64,000 nucleotides of DNA from Algoriphagus ratkowskyi (GTDB lineage: Bacteria > Bacteroidota > Bacteroidia > Cytophagales > Cyclobacteriaceae), in the NCBI RefSeq assembly GCF_002150505.1, contig NZ_MSSV01000004.1, positions 124,001 through 188,000 of the forward strand, written 5' to 3'. Numbering within the stretch: the first letter of the stretch is position 1; each line of letters begins with the position of its first letter. The notes under the pieces were generated by a model. The model had not been told where the DNA came from. It saw only the letters and a list, made by a program, of their open reading frames with translations, and searched no databases. The position numbers and the translations under genes are program-made. Shown here one piece after another: positions 8,428-16,496 of this stretch.

Positions 8428-9033
8428 ATGTCGGAAGTTCAGCGCAGAAAATATTCTCAGGAAGAGAAAAATGCCATCTTCGATGGGGAGTTTATGCCGC
8501 ACATAGACTCAATGTACAATTTTGGTTACAGGCTCACCTTCGATGGAGATGATGCCAAAGACCTTGTGCAGGATACTTACCTGAAAGCCTATCGGTTCAT
8601 CAATTCATTTGAGCAGGGCACCAATGCCAAAGCTTGGCTTTTCAGAATCCTGAAAAACAGCTTTATCAATGAGTACAGAAAGAAATCCAAGCAGCCTACG
8701 AAGGTAGATTATCAGGAAGTTGAAACTTATTACAACTCTGATGACGTTCACTACCAAAGCACTAGTGATCTCAGGGCAGAATCCGTCAAGGATATGCTTG
8801 GTGATGAGATTTCCAATGCATTGAATAGTTTGGCAGTAGATTTCAGAACTGTTATCATTTTGTGTGATTTGGAAGGATTCACTTATGAGGAGATGGCTAA
8901 GATCCTCGATATCCCTATTGGGACAGTGAGGTCTAGATTGCATCGAGCCAGAAATCTTTTGAAAGAAAAGCTTCAAGGTTATGCCCAGAATATGGGATAT
9001 AAAACTGACGCAGATGAGGAAAATATAGATTAA
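8428..9033 (+). CDS. RNA polymerase ECF-type sigma-70 family factor
   Basis: A 201-residue alternative sigma factor. Sigma region 2 spans about residues 25-85, with the core-binding and -10-reading helices DDAKDLVQDTYLKAYRF and AWLFRILKNSFINEYRKK. Region 4 (about 135-190) carries the helix-turn-helix TYEEMAKILDIPIGTVRSRLHRAR. A TTG three codons upstream also gives an open frame, but ATG at 8428 (MSEVQRRK) is the better start. The next gene, 6 bases downstream, encodes a small Cys-rich protein resembling a zinc anti-sigma factor, the usual partner of an ECF sigma. gmk and nadD follow closely, so stress-controlled sigma expression may carry nucleotide genes along. The regulon and signal are unknown. 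Confidence 0.93.
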   Translation: MSEVQRRKYSQEEKNAIFDGEFMPHIDSMYNFGYRLTFDGDDAKDLVQDTYLKAYRFINSFEQGTNAKAWLFRILKNSFINEYRKKSKQPTKVDYQEVETYYNSDDVHYQSTSDLRAESVKDMLGDEISNALNSLAVDFRTVIILCDLEGFTYEEMAKILDIPIGTVRSRLHRARNLLKEKLQGYAQNMGYKTDADEENID

Positions 9034-9039
9034 TTACCC

Positions 9040-9312
9040 ATGGAAATGAACGAAGAAAAATCTGGTGACCGCAAGATGAAATGCGGTGACGAAAGCAAAT
9101 GCTTCGAGTTGTTAGAGAGTATTTTGGATGGAGAACTGCAAGATTCTAGCAAAGAGGTCTTGTCAGAGAAACTAGCCAAGTGCCAACCTTGCTTTGAGCA
9201 TTATCACCTAGAGCAGGCTATCCGTGATGTTTTGAAAACAAAATGCACCAAACAAGCTGTGCCAACTGAATTAGCGGATCTTATCCGTCAGCAGATTCAG
9301 GATATCAAATAG
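9040..9312 (+). CDS. Small Cys-rich anti-sigma-factor-like protein
   Basis: A 90-residue soluble protein directly after the sigma gene. Its layout resembles zinc-binding anti-sigma (ZAS/RsrA-like) proteins: an N-terminal CxxLLESILDGEL helix, then KLAKCQPC, then a C-terminal Cys in KTKC. In classical ZAS domains the motif is H-x3-C-x2-C; here the His position is Lys, although C-x2-C is kept. Additional cysteines at KCGDESKC may substitute as ligands, or zinc may not be bound. There is no membrane segment, so the partner sigma would be held in the cytoplasm and could be released by oxidation. Assignment rests on gene order plus motif and is not proven. ATG at 9040 or at 9046 could be the start. 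Confidence 0.7.
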   Translation: MEMNEEKSGDRKMKCGDESKCFELLESILDGELQDSSKEVLSEKLAKCQPCFEHYHLEQAIRDVLKTKCTKQAVPTELADLIRQQIQDIK

Positions 9313-9314
9313 TT

Positions 9315-9887
9315 ATGACTCAGGGTAAAGCGATTATTTTTTCTGCTCCATCAGGATCAGGCAAGACTTCTTTAGTGAAGCATTTGATTCAAACTATCCC
9401 AAATCTGGGGTTTTCTATTTCTGCCTGTACTCGAGATAAGCGAGGACGTCATGAGGTACATGGCACGGATTACTATTTTCTCTCTCAGGAAGATTTCATC
9501 AAAAAAATAGACGAGGACGCGTTTATAGAGTGGGAAGAAGTCTATGCAGGCAACTTCTACGGCACACTTAAAGAAGAAATCCAGCGCATCTGGGATTCCG
9601 GTAAAGCAGTCATTTTCGATGTGGACGTGAAAGGTGGATTAGCTTTGAAGAAATACTTTGGAGAGCAGGCCTTGGCAATTTTCGTGAAAGTGCCAAGTCT
9701 GGAAGTACTTGCAGCGAGGCTTAATGACCGAGGAACGGAATCTGAAGAATCGCTTTCCCGTCGCTTGTTCAAAGCAGAATTTGAATCCAAGTTTGAACCG
9801 CAGTTTGACGTCACGGTAGTCAATGATGACTTTGCCCATTCATCTGCTGAAGCCGAGGGCTTGGTTAGTAAATTTCTAGCCAAATAG
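9315..9887 (+). CDS. gmk: Guanylate kinase
   Basis: Phosphorylates GMP (and dGMP) to GDP with ATP, an essential cytoplasmic step in guanine nucleotide supply. At 190 residues it is typical in length. The P-loop APSGSGKT is at residues 11-18. The GMP-binding segment follows with ACTRDKRGRHEVHGTDYYF and IEWEEVYAGNFYGT, and FDVDVKGGLALKKYF completes the core. It starts 2 bases after the anti-sigma-like gene and is followed 36 bases later by nadD, so all four appear to form one operon. Confidence 0.97.
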   Translation: MTQGKAIIFSAPSGSGKTSLVKHLIQTIPNLGFSISACTRDKRGRHEVHGTDYYFLSQEDFIKKIDEDAFIEWEEVYAGNFYGTLKEEIQRIWDSGKAVIFDVDVKGGLALKKYFGEQALAIFVKVPSLEVLAARLNDRGTESEESLSRRLFKAEFESKFEPQFDVTVVNDDFAHSSAEAEGLVSKFLAK

Positions 9888-9923
9888 GTTGCTCATGGCG
9901 ATTGGAAAACAATAAATGATCTT

Positions 9924-10490
9924 ATGAAAATTGGTCTTTACTTCGGTTCCTTCAATCCCATACATATTGGTCATCTGATCATCGCTGATACGCTGCAGGA
10001 CCGTACGGACTTAGATCAAATTTGGTTTGTGGTGAGTCCACAGAATCCATTAAAAAAACGGCAGTCTTTGATTCATGAATTCGACAGGCTGAGAATGGTA
10101 GAACTTGCAATCGAAGACAATTATCAGTTCAAGGCTTCGGATGTTGAATTTTCCATGCCCAAGCCAAGCTACACCATAGATACCCTCGCTTATCTGACTG
10201 ACCAATATCCACAGCATCAGTTTTGCTTATTTTTAGGTTCGGATAATCTGACTCAGTTGAAGCGCTGGAAAAACTATCAGACCATCTTGGACAACTATGA
10301 GATCTTCGTCTATCCACGACCAGGCGATGCTACGACTTCTGAGCATCCGAATATCAAGCTAATCGATGCGCCGCTTTTAGATATCTCAGCCACTTTTATC
10401 CGTAAATCCATCCTGGCTGGCAAGTCTGTGAAGTACCTGCTTCCCGACGGAGTGGCAGATTATATCCGGGATAAGAAGTTGTATTTGTAG
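9924..10490 (+). CDS. nadD: Nicotinate-nucleotide adenylyltransferase
   Basis: Adenylates nicotinate mononucleotide to deamido-NAD in NAD biosynthesis. The 188-residue protein has the nucleotidyltransferase signature GSFNPIHIGH at residues 8-17 and the second ATP-binding motif ISATFIRKS near residue 155, both in their expected places. It follows gmk in the same direction. A short palindrome at 10490-10509 (GTATTTCAA...) just after the stop lacks a strong T run and may be a weak terminator. Confidence 0.96.
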   Translation: MKIGLYFGSFNPIHIGHLIIADTLQDRTDLDQIWFVVSPQNPLKKRQSLIHEFDRLRMVELAIEDNYQFKASDVEFSMPKPSYTIDTLAYLTDQYPQHQFCLFLGSDNLTQLKRWKNYQTILDNYEIFVYPRPGDATTSEHPNIKLIDAPLLDISATFIRKSILAGKSVKYLLPDGVADYIRDKKLYL

Positions 10491-10594
10491 TATTTCAATT
10501 TTGAAATACTCCTTATTCTTTGGATTAGGTAGTCCTTTTTGCTTTCTTGATAGTCGACCCAGAAGCCTGACTTTTCAAATCAAACCTGACCTTA

Positions 10595-12376
10595 ATGAAA
10601 AAACATACCTACGGAAGTGGGGTGATCGGCAATTGTGCCTATATCGCCCATGTGGAACTGGATACGAACATCAGTTGGATGTGTCTGCCAAGATTTGATT
10701 CTGATTTTATTTTTGGGGGAATGCTGGACCGGGAGAAGGGTGGAGAATTCACCATTCATCCAGAATCCGGAGAATTCAAGTCTAGCCAAGTCTATCTGGA
10801 AAATACGAACGTACTCAAGACTACTGTGGTGTCCGGTGAGGATAGTTATGCAGTCACTGACTATGCTCCACGATTCAAAAACTTTGATCGATACTACAAG
10901 CCGTTGATGCTTATCCGTAAGATCGAAGCAGTATCAGGCTCTCCAAAGATTAAAATATGCTGCAAACCTAGAGCAGATCGGGGGTCTAGAGGTTTGACGG
11001 CCAGCATGGGTTCCAATCATATTAGTTTTGGAGGGATAGACCAAGAGCTGCGTCTGTCCACTAATGCTCCTCTCAGCTATGTCATGGATGAAAAAGCATT
11101 TCTTTTGACTAAGCCAGTGTATTTGGTACTGACTTTTGGGCGACCTCTTGAAGCAGCTATTGAGACTACTTCAGAGCATTTCCTCCAAGCAACTACAAGC
11201 TATTGGCACGAGTGGGTGAAGTCCACGAGTATTTACAACTTTCACCAAAAATTGGTCCTCCGATCTGCTTTAATATTGAAAATTCATCAATATGAGGATA
11301 CAGGGGCTATTATCGCTGCATCCACGACTAGTTTACCGGAATCTCCAGGATCTACCCGGAATTGGGATTACCGCTACTGCTGGATACGTGACAGCTATTA
11401 TACTTTGACTTGTTTTAACAGTTTGGGTCACTTTGAAGAGTTGGAGAAGTACTTCGAATTTATTCATAATCTGAAACCTGGACCTGACGGGCGCTATCAG
11501 CCACTTTATTCCATCACTGGAGATTCGCTTTTGACAGAAGAGATTTCAGATTTGGATGGTTATCTGGGAGAGAAACCAGTTCGCTTTGGAAACCAGGCTT
11601 ACACACATATTCAGAATGATCTTTACGGCCAAGTGTTGGTGTCTTTACTGCCACTTTATTCTGATCAGCGATTTACCGAAGAGGAGAGAAGTAGCTCGAA
11701 GCCGATGATCATGAATCTGCTGAATAAGATCGAAGCGACAATGAATGAAAAAGACGCTGGGCTCTGGGAGTTTAGGAATTTGGCACAGCAGCATTGCTAT
11801 ACCTTCTTGTTTCACTGGGCTGGAGCCTGTGCTGCCGCAAAAATTGGTCTTCGTCTGAAGGATGATAGTATGTATCAGAAAGCCATCGTCCTTCGAGATT
11901 TAGCCATCGGGAAAATAGAGGAATGTTATCTTCCAGATCGTAAGGCATATGGTCAGGCAATTGGCTCGACGTACATGGATGCTTCTACATTGCAGTTGAT
12001 CACGATGGGTTATTTTGGAGATGACCTAGAGCGAGCAAATGACCATCTGAAAGCATTGGAGGACGAGCTATTGGCTAAGGATTATCTCTTCTATCGCTAC
12101 AAACATATGGATGATTTTGGTGTTCCTGAGACGACATTTTTGATCTGTGCTTTCTGGTACATTGAGGCCTTGGCCTGTGTAGGGAGATTGGATGAGGCTG
12201 TGGAAGGCTTCGAAACGCTGGTAAAATATTGCAATCACTTGCAGCTATTCTCCGAAGATGTGGATCATAAGACAGGAAGTCAATGGGGGAATTTCCCGCA
12301 GGCCTATTCACATGTAGGACTGATGAATGCCGCTTTCCGTATCGGGAAGAAGCTTGATAGACCTAATTTCTTGTAG
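10595..12376 (+). CDS. Glycoside hydrolase family 15 protein (glucoamylase/trehalase-like)
   Basis: A 593-residue protein with no signal peptide, so cytoplasmic. The N-terminal ~220 residues are the beta-sandwich domain typical of prokaryotic GH15 (GNCAYIAHVELDTNISWMC). The C-terminal (alpha/alpha)6 barrel carries GSTRNWDYRYCWIRDSYY, the DAGLWEFR block that holds the acidic catalytic residue in this family, and the late SEDVDHKTGSQWGNFPQAYSH motif. Members hydrolyse alpha-glucosidic bonds; several act as trehalases. The fused OtsA-OtsB gene lies 2 kb downstream on the opposite strand, so trehalose turnover is a reasonable inference, but glucoamylase or dextranase activity cannot be excluded. 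A clear intrinsic terminator follows about 100 bases downstream. Confidence 0.9.
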   Translation: MKKHTYGSGVIGNCAYIAHVELDTNISWMCLPRFDSDFIFGGMLDREKGGEFTIHPESGEFKSSQVYLENTNVLKTTVVSGEDSYAVTDYAPRFKNFDRYYKPLMLIRKIEAVSGSPKIKICCKPRADRGSRGLTASMGSNHISFGGIDQELRLSTNAPLSYVMDEKAFLLTKPVYLVLTFGRPLEAAIETTSEHFLQATTSYWHEWVKSTSIYNFHQKLVLRSALILKIHQYEDTGAIIAASTTSLPESPGSTRNWDYRYCWIRDSYYTLTCFNSLGHFEELEKYFEFIHNLKPGPDGRYQPLYSITGDSLLTEEISDLDGYLGEKPVRFGNQAYTHIQNDLYGQVLVSLLPLYSDQRFTEEERSSSKPMIMNLLNKIEATMNEKDAGLWEFRNLAQQHCYTFLFHWAGACAAAKIGLRLKDDSMYQKAIVLRDLAIGKIEECYLPDRKAYGQAIGSTYMDASTLQLITMGYFGDDLERANDHLKALEDELLAKDYLFYRYKHMDDFGVPETTFLICAFWYIEALACVGRLDEAVEGFETLVKYCNHLQLFSEDVDHKTGSQWGNFPQAYSHVGLMNAAFRIGKKLDRPNFL

Positions 12377-12444
12377 ATTTCCTGCTGATTTCAAATAAAT
12401 TTACCGCAGATATTCGCGGATAACTAGCGCAGATCTCCGCAGAT
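12373..12444. repeat. Degenerate GCAGAT repeat with about 10-11-base spacing
   Basis: Copies or near copies of GCAGAT occur at 12373 (GTAGAT), 12384 (GCTGAT), 12406, 12416 (GCGGAT), 12429 and 12439. Spacing is 10-13 bases, or about twice that where one unit has decayed, so copies sit roughly on one face of the helix. A related short run (GCGGAG, GCAGAG, GCGGAG) occurs at 13751-13777 after the amidase gene. Confidence 0.6.
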
Positions 12445-12477
12445 ATTGAGGTCAATGTATTTACTAAAACTAGTGTT

Positions 12478-12507
12478 GTCCTGCTTCTCCAGAAGCAGGA
12501 CTTTTTT
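12478..12507 (+). terminator. Intrinsic terminator after the GH15 gene
   Basis: A perfect 11-base stem, GTCCTGCTTCT-cc-AGAAGCAGGAC, is followed by TTTTTT. It lies about 100 bases past the GH15 stop codon on the plus strand. Confidence 0.9.
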
Positions 12508-12638
12508 CATTAACATACGAGGTCAAATATCTAAAACCTTTAAGGTGTCACCATGAGCGAAGTCGGAGAGTCTCCTACAAGTTTTTTTTCTTTTAATGAA
12601 AACAGGTATAAAGTCTACTACTCGGACTTAGGTGATGA

Positions 12639-12737
12639 GGTATTTAAGTTTAGGGCTGAAAGCCTTAAATACCATAGCCCAGCTCAAAAGGGCTGGGGTT
12701 TAAAATGGATTCAGTTTTTTTAAAGCTCTGAAAGAGC
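12639..12737. repeat. Cluster of REP-like palindromes with GAA loops
   Basis: Several hairpins sit in ~100 bases: GGTATTTAAG (12639-12648) pairs with CTTAAATACC (12664-12673) and encloses GGCT-gaa-AGCC; CCCAGC (12678-12683) pairs with GCTGGG (12692-12697); and GCTCT-gaa-AGAGC spans 12725-12737. The stem-GAA-stem pattern recurs in the gap after the amidase gene. It resembles REP-type intergenic elements common in Bacteroidota genomes, which elsewhere are moved by RAYT transposases; no such transposase gene is in the window. Confidence 0.6.
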
Positions 12738-12847
12738 GAAATATAAATTCTATCCATATTTGGAAAATGCGATTCATCTTTGCAATATATTATTTAGGAA
12801 GTAGTACAATACTTGTAGCTTCAAATCCTGATTAATCACTCCTGTCT

Positions 12848-13741
12848 ATGAAGTTCCAACACTATCTCTCCTCCCTTATACTAATTATCTTCTCACTCGC
12901 TTTTGTCTCCTGCTCCAAAGACATCTACCGAGACAATAATAAAGCCCATGAAAAAGCGGTGAAAGAAGCCACTGCATCAATCCGAGAGATCCCTAAGACC
13001 AAGGCTGAGCTGAACTACGACACGCTTAGCATCACCGATGAGTGGGTTGGGACGACCAATTTTAGTATCAGAAAACCCAATTACGTGATCATCCATCACA
13101 CTGCTCAGGATTCCCTGAAGCAGACGATTAATACTTTTACCCTTAGCAGGACCCAGGTAAGTTCACACTATGTAGTGGGCAGAGATGGCGAGATCGTGCA
13201 GATGCTCAATGATTACCTTCGTTCTTGGCATGCTGGAAATGGTCGTTGGGGAAACGACACAGATTTGAACTCTGCTTCCATCGGGATTGAGTTGGATAAT
13301 AATGGCAGTGAGCCATTCACAGAAGCACAGATTGAGAGTTTGTTGCTTTTGCTAAAAAGGCTGAAGTGGAAATTCGGAATTCCTGCAGCTAATTTTATAG
13401 GACATTCTGATATTGCTCCTTCACGCAAAGTTGATCCAAGCACCTATTTTCCTTGGAGGAAATTAGCTCAGGAAGGCTATGGAATTTGGTATGATGAGGA
13501 AGCTATTTTTCCTGTTCTCTCTGCACATGAATACACTTCTATTCCTATAGAAAGTACAGATGATTTACCCCAAGAATTCTTAGACCTGGTGCTGGCCTTG
13601 AGAATCATAGGTTATAATGTAAGTGATCCAAAAGCTGCTATTCGTGCTTTTAAACTGCATTTTATCCAGCGGGACATAGAATCAGAACTGACGGAAACGG
13701 ATAAGAGAATCCTGGATAATCTTTATAAAAAGTATTTGTGA
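12848..13741 (+). CDS. N-acetylmuramoyl-L-alanine amidase (Amidase_2 fold) lipoprotein
   Basis: A 297-residue peptidoglycan amidase that cleaves the MurNAc-L-Ala bond using zinc. The N-terminus is a lipoprotein signal with lipobox ending at Cys22 (AFVSC), so it is membrane-anchored in the periplasm. Zinc ligands are His83 (YVIIHHTA), His186 (IGHSDIAP) and Asp196 (KVDPS), the family's H/H/D set. The region after residue ~210 (YDEEAIFP...) is a C-terminal extension resembling the peptidoglycan-binding-like helices of AmpD/AmiD homologues, with weak similarity. It is flanked on both sides by repeat-rich intergenic DNA and appears monocistronic. A role in cell-wall recycling or remodelling is likely. 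Confidence 0.9.
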   Translation: MKFQHYLSSLILIIFSLAFVSCSKDIYRDNNKAHEKAVKEATASIREIPKTKAELNYDTLSITDEWVGTTNFSIRKPNYVIIHHTAQDSLKQTINTFTLSRTQVSSHYVVGRDGEIVQMLNDYLRSWHAGNGRWGNDTDLNSASIGIELDNNGSEPFTEAQIESLLLLLKRLKWKFGIPAANFIGHSDIAPSRKVDPSTYFPWRKLAQEGYGIWYDEEAIFPVLSAHEYTSIPIESTDDLPQEFLDLVLALRIIGYNVSDPKAAIRAFKLHFIQRDIESELTETDKRILDNLYKKYL

Positions 13742-13750
13742 TTATTTGCA

Positions 13751-14082
13751 GCGGAGCGCGCAGAGGGTAACGCGGAGGACGAAAATTAGGATTATTCGAG
13801 ACGTAAGGGTGAAAAATCTTTCGCCCAATAGACCCTTGATGATCTGAGTTGCCTTCGAAGTTTCCCAATTGTTCAACCCTTTCACGGTTGCATTTCAATT
13901 TTTCTAATTCACTTAGCTCCCCGCATTTCATACGGGGCTCCGCCACGACGGACAAGATAATCACTGTTTGATCCTTTCGGGATCATTAGTTCGGAGATAC
14001 GCAAAACAGAAAACCACGAAGTGGTTAAATCATGAATAACCATGGGTTCTCGAACTTATATCCTTGAGCGACCCTGAAGGGT
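13751..14082. repeat. Repeat-rich intergenic segment with several short palindromes
   Basis: The 404-base gap between the amidase and the trehalose gene holds no gene but many small elements. They are GCGGAG/GCAGAG units at 13751-13777; a hairpin GGGTGAAA...TTTCGCCC at 13807-13826; TGATCC-tttcg-GGATCA at 13969-13985; AACCAC-gaa-GTGGTT at 14012-14026; and ACCC-tgaa-GGGT at 14071-14082. The 13807 hairpin shares the 16-base string GAAAAATCTTTCGCCC with the terminator at 14096-14117. Confidence 0.55.
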
Positions 14083-14089
14083 GTCGAAC

Positions 14090-14117
14090 AAAAAAGGGGC
14101 GAAAAATCTTTCGCCCC
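14090..14117 (-). terminator. Intrinsic terminator of the trehalose gene
   Basis: On the minus strand the stem GGGGCGAAA...TTTCGCCCC is followed by TTTTTTG, about 30 bases past the otsAB stop codon. Confidence 0.85.
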
Positions 14118-14145
14118 TCCATCAATTATAAATGATTTTCTTAGA

Positions 14146-16320
14146 TCAAGAAGTTAACTTTTGAAGCAATTGCCTCACTTGCTTCACCGACTTGATGTTA
14201 AAATTGGCTTGTGTGTATGCATAGCCTACACGGATAGAATATGCGTTTTTAGGCATTGCCTTAAACGTGTCTTCATCTGTCCAGTCATCACCGATAGCTA
14301 GGATGAAATCATATTCCACACCTTTCATCATTGCAGTAGCTGCACGGCCCTTATTAATGTCAGGGCGCTTGATTTCCAGCACCATATTCCCTTCCAAAAC
14401 CTGTAAATTGTGACCTCTTGCCATGTATTTCAAATGGCTAAAGAGTTCGCGCATTCTGAGATCTCCCAAGCCGCTCTCTACTTTTCTGTAATGCCAAACT
14501 AAGGAATGGTGCTTCTCTTCGATAAATGCTCCAGGAGTTCTGAGTACATAATACTCCATTACTTTTCGAATGTCATCTTTCCAGCCATCTTCTACATCTG
14601 CATAGAGTTCCCAGTCGCCCTTATCTTCTTTCTTTTTCACCCATACACCATGCTCTGCAATCATGTCTATATTCTGACCTTCAAACCATCTGCCCAATGT
14701 ATCCTTATCTCTCCCGGAGATGATTACTACTTGTGCGAGTTTGCTGAGGTCTTTCACTATTTCTCGCAACTCATCATCAGGAACAGCTTTTTGGGGATCT
14801 GTATGAAAACCTGTCAGAGTGCCGTCGTAATCCAGAAATAGAATAGCCTTCTTAGCTTTGTTGAAACTTGCTTGAATCTCGTTCATCACTTTGGCGTCCA
14901 CATCCTTTGAAGTCAGTTCCTCCTGCTTGGTCTTCACGTGATCTAATCGATCCATGAATACTTTCACCCATTGGAACACATCATACTTTTTCAGACTTGC
15001 CTGCATGCTTTTCATTCGAGCAACTTGCTCCTCATGAGGCATGGAAAGTGCATTATAGATCGCATCGACTACTCCTTGTCGGTCGTAAGGATTGACGAGA
15101 ATAGCATCTTGAAGTTCTTTGGAAGCTCCAGCCATTTCTGACAGGATCAGAACGCCTGTCTGATCAGTTTTACTTGCTACAAATTCCTTGCAGACCAAGT
15201 TCATGCCGTCACGAAGTGGAGTGACCAATGCGATGTCAGACATGTTGTAGAAGGCGCTCAGTTCTTCGAAAGGGAAGCTTCTATAGAAATAATGTACAGG
15301 CACCCAGTTCAGCGTGGAGTACTCACTATTTATTCTACCTACCAGAAGGTCAATTTCTTCTTTCAATTCTTTGTAAGACTGCACTTTGTCTCGGCTCGGC
15401 ACCACGATCATGATCATTGATACTTTACCATGCAGGTCTTTATTTTGCTCCAACAATTGGTTGAAAGCCTGAATCCGCTGAGGAATTCCTTTGGAATAAT
15501 CCAAACGATCTATGGTGAGAAGCAGTTTTTGACCTTCCACTTGCTTGCCAAATTCTTCTACAAATTGCAGCGTTTTCTTGCTTTTAGCCTGGTTTGCAAA
15601 CTTGTCGTAATCAATTCCCATAGGGAAAGAATCCACGTTAATTATTCTGTTTTCTGCCTGGATGTAGCCGCTTTCATTAGACAAGCCATTTATTCTGCCC
15701 ACGGCACTGAGGAAGTGACGCATATCGTCATAGGTATGGAAGCCTAGTAGATCTGCTCCGCACATTCCTGCCAAAAGCTCTTTTCTCCATGGGATCATAC
15801 GGATGATCTCGTAGGAAGGGAATGGGATATGTTGAAAAAATGCGATGGTAGCATTTGGAAGAACTTCGCGTAGCATTTGCGGAAGCAATAGCAACTGGTA
15901 ATCATGAACCCAGATTGTGTCGTCAGGTCCTGCTTTTTTCAAGATGGCTTCGCAAAACTTTCTATTTACGCGTACATAAGCTTCCCAATGCTCCGGATTA
16001 TAGACCATGTATTGGGTGAAGTAGTGGAATGCTGGCCACAGAGTTTCATTGCTAAACCCCTCGTAAAATTCTTCCACATCTTCCTTGGAAAGGAATACCG
16101 GAGCCATTTTAAGCTCATGAAGTTCAAGGATGATTTCGGCTCGTTGCTCAGGATCATCTACGGTATTTCCAGGCCATCCTATCCAGATATTCTCTCCTTC
16201 TTTATAAATAGAACCCAGCCCTGTGGCTAAACCTCCAGCACTTGGTTTGAACTCAAATCGGCCGTTCCGATGTCTTAAACTGATAGGGAGGCGGTTGGAA
16301 ACGATAATGGTTTTTGACAT
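14146..16320 (-). CDS. Fused trehalose-6-phosphate synthase / trehalose-6-phosphate phosphatase (OtsA-OtsB)
   Basis: A 724-residue bifunctional enzyme making trehalose from UDP-glucose (or another NDP-glucose) and glucose-6-phosphate, then removing the phosphate. Residues ~1-460 are a GT20 synthase with SNRLPISL at the N-terminus, IWVHDYQLLLLP, the UDP-sugar-binding region RLDYSKGIPQR, and TPLRDGMNLVCKEFVASK. Residues ~490-724 are a HAD phosphatase with the nucleophile motif LDYDGTL (Asp497, Asp499), SGRDKDTL, and GDDWTDEDTF near the end. The open frame extends 32 codons further upstream, but that extension is Phe/Cys-rich and unlike the family; ATG at 16320 (MSKTIIVSNRLP) is the clear start. 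Trehalose is a compatible solute and stress protectant. A terminator follows. Confidence 0.95.
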   Translation of the reverse strand: MSKTIIVSNRLPISLRHRNGRFEFKPSAGGLATGLGSIYKEGENIWIGWPGNTVDDPEQRAEIILELHELKMAPVFLSKEDVEEFYEGFSNETLWPAFHYFTQYMVYNPEHWEAYVRVNRKFCEAILKKAGPDDTIWVHDYQLLLLPQMLREVLPNATIAFFQHIPFPSYEIIRMIPWRKELLAGMCGADLLGFHTYDDMRHFLSAVGRINGLSNESGYIQAENRIINVDSFPMGIDYDKFANQAKSKKTLQFVEEFGKQVEGQKLLLTIDRLDYSKGIPQRIQAFNQLLEQNKDLHGKVSMIMIVVPSRDKVQSYKELKEEIDLLVGRINSEYSTLNWVPVHYFYRSFPFEELSAFYNMSDIALVTPLRDGMNLVCKEFVASKTDQTGVLILSEMAGASKELQDAILVNPYDRQGVVDAIYNALSMPHEEQVARMKSMQASLKKYDVFQWVKVFMDRLDHVKTKQEELTSKDVDAKVMNEIQASFNKAKKAILFLDYDGTLTGFHTDPQKAVPDDELREIVKDLSKLAQVVIISGRDKDTLGRWFEGQNIDMIAEHGVWVKKKEDKGDWELYADVEDGWKDDIRKVMEYYVLRTPGAFIEEKHHSLVWHYRKVESGLGDLRMRELFSHLKYMARGHNLQVLEGNMVLEIKRPDINKGRAATAMMKGVEYDFILAIGDDWTDEDTFKAMPKNAYSIRVGYAYTQANFNIKSVKQVRQLLQKLTS

Positions 16321-16461
16321 AAAATAATAGGTTTGAAAACAAGAAAAGGAATAATCCCAATCAAAAAGGTGACATGAGAAGGTACAGAATATCTCTAGAA
16401 AAAAAAACCTACGCAAGGGTTATGAGTTCCAACTTCAGCCAAATCTCATTCTATAAGTAAT

Positions 16462-16492
16462 AAAAAAAGCACTCGAATTGTCGAGTGCTTTT
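16462..16492 (-). terminator. Intrinsic terminator of the haloperoxidase-like gene
   Basis: The hairpin AAAGCACTCGA-caat-TCGAGTGCTTT, read on the minus strand, is followed by a T run. It sits a few bases past the stop codon of the haloperoxidase-like gene and is the probable end of the whole minus-strand SusCD-linked unit. Confidence 0.9.
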
Positions 16493-16496
16493 AGGT

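Noticed and set aside
12600-14100. CRISPR array in the repeat-rich gaps
   Set aside because: The repeated elements are short palindromes with unequal spacing and no constant direct repeat or spacers; no cas genes are present.
14146-16416. Longer start for the OtsA-OtsB fusion with 32 extra N-terminal residues
   Set aside because: The extension is Phe/Cys-rich and unlike any GT20 N-terminus; MSKTIIVSNRLP at 16320 is the normal family start.
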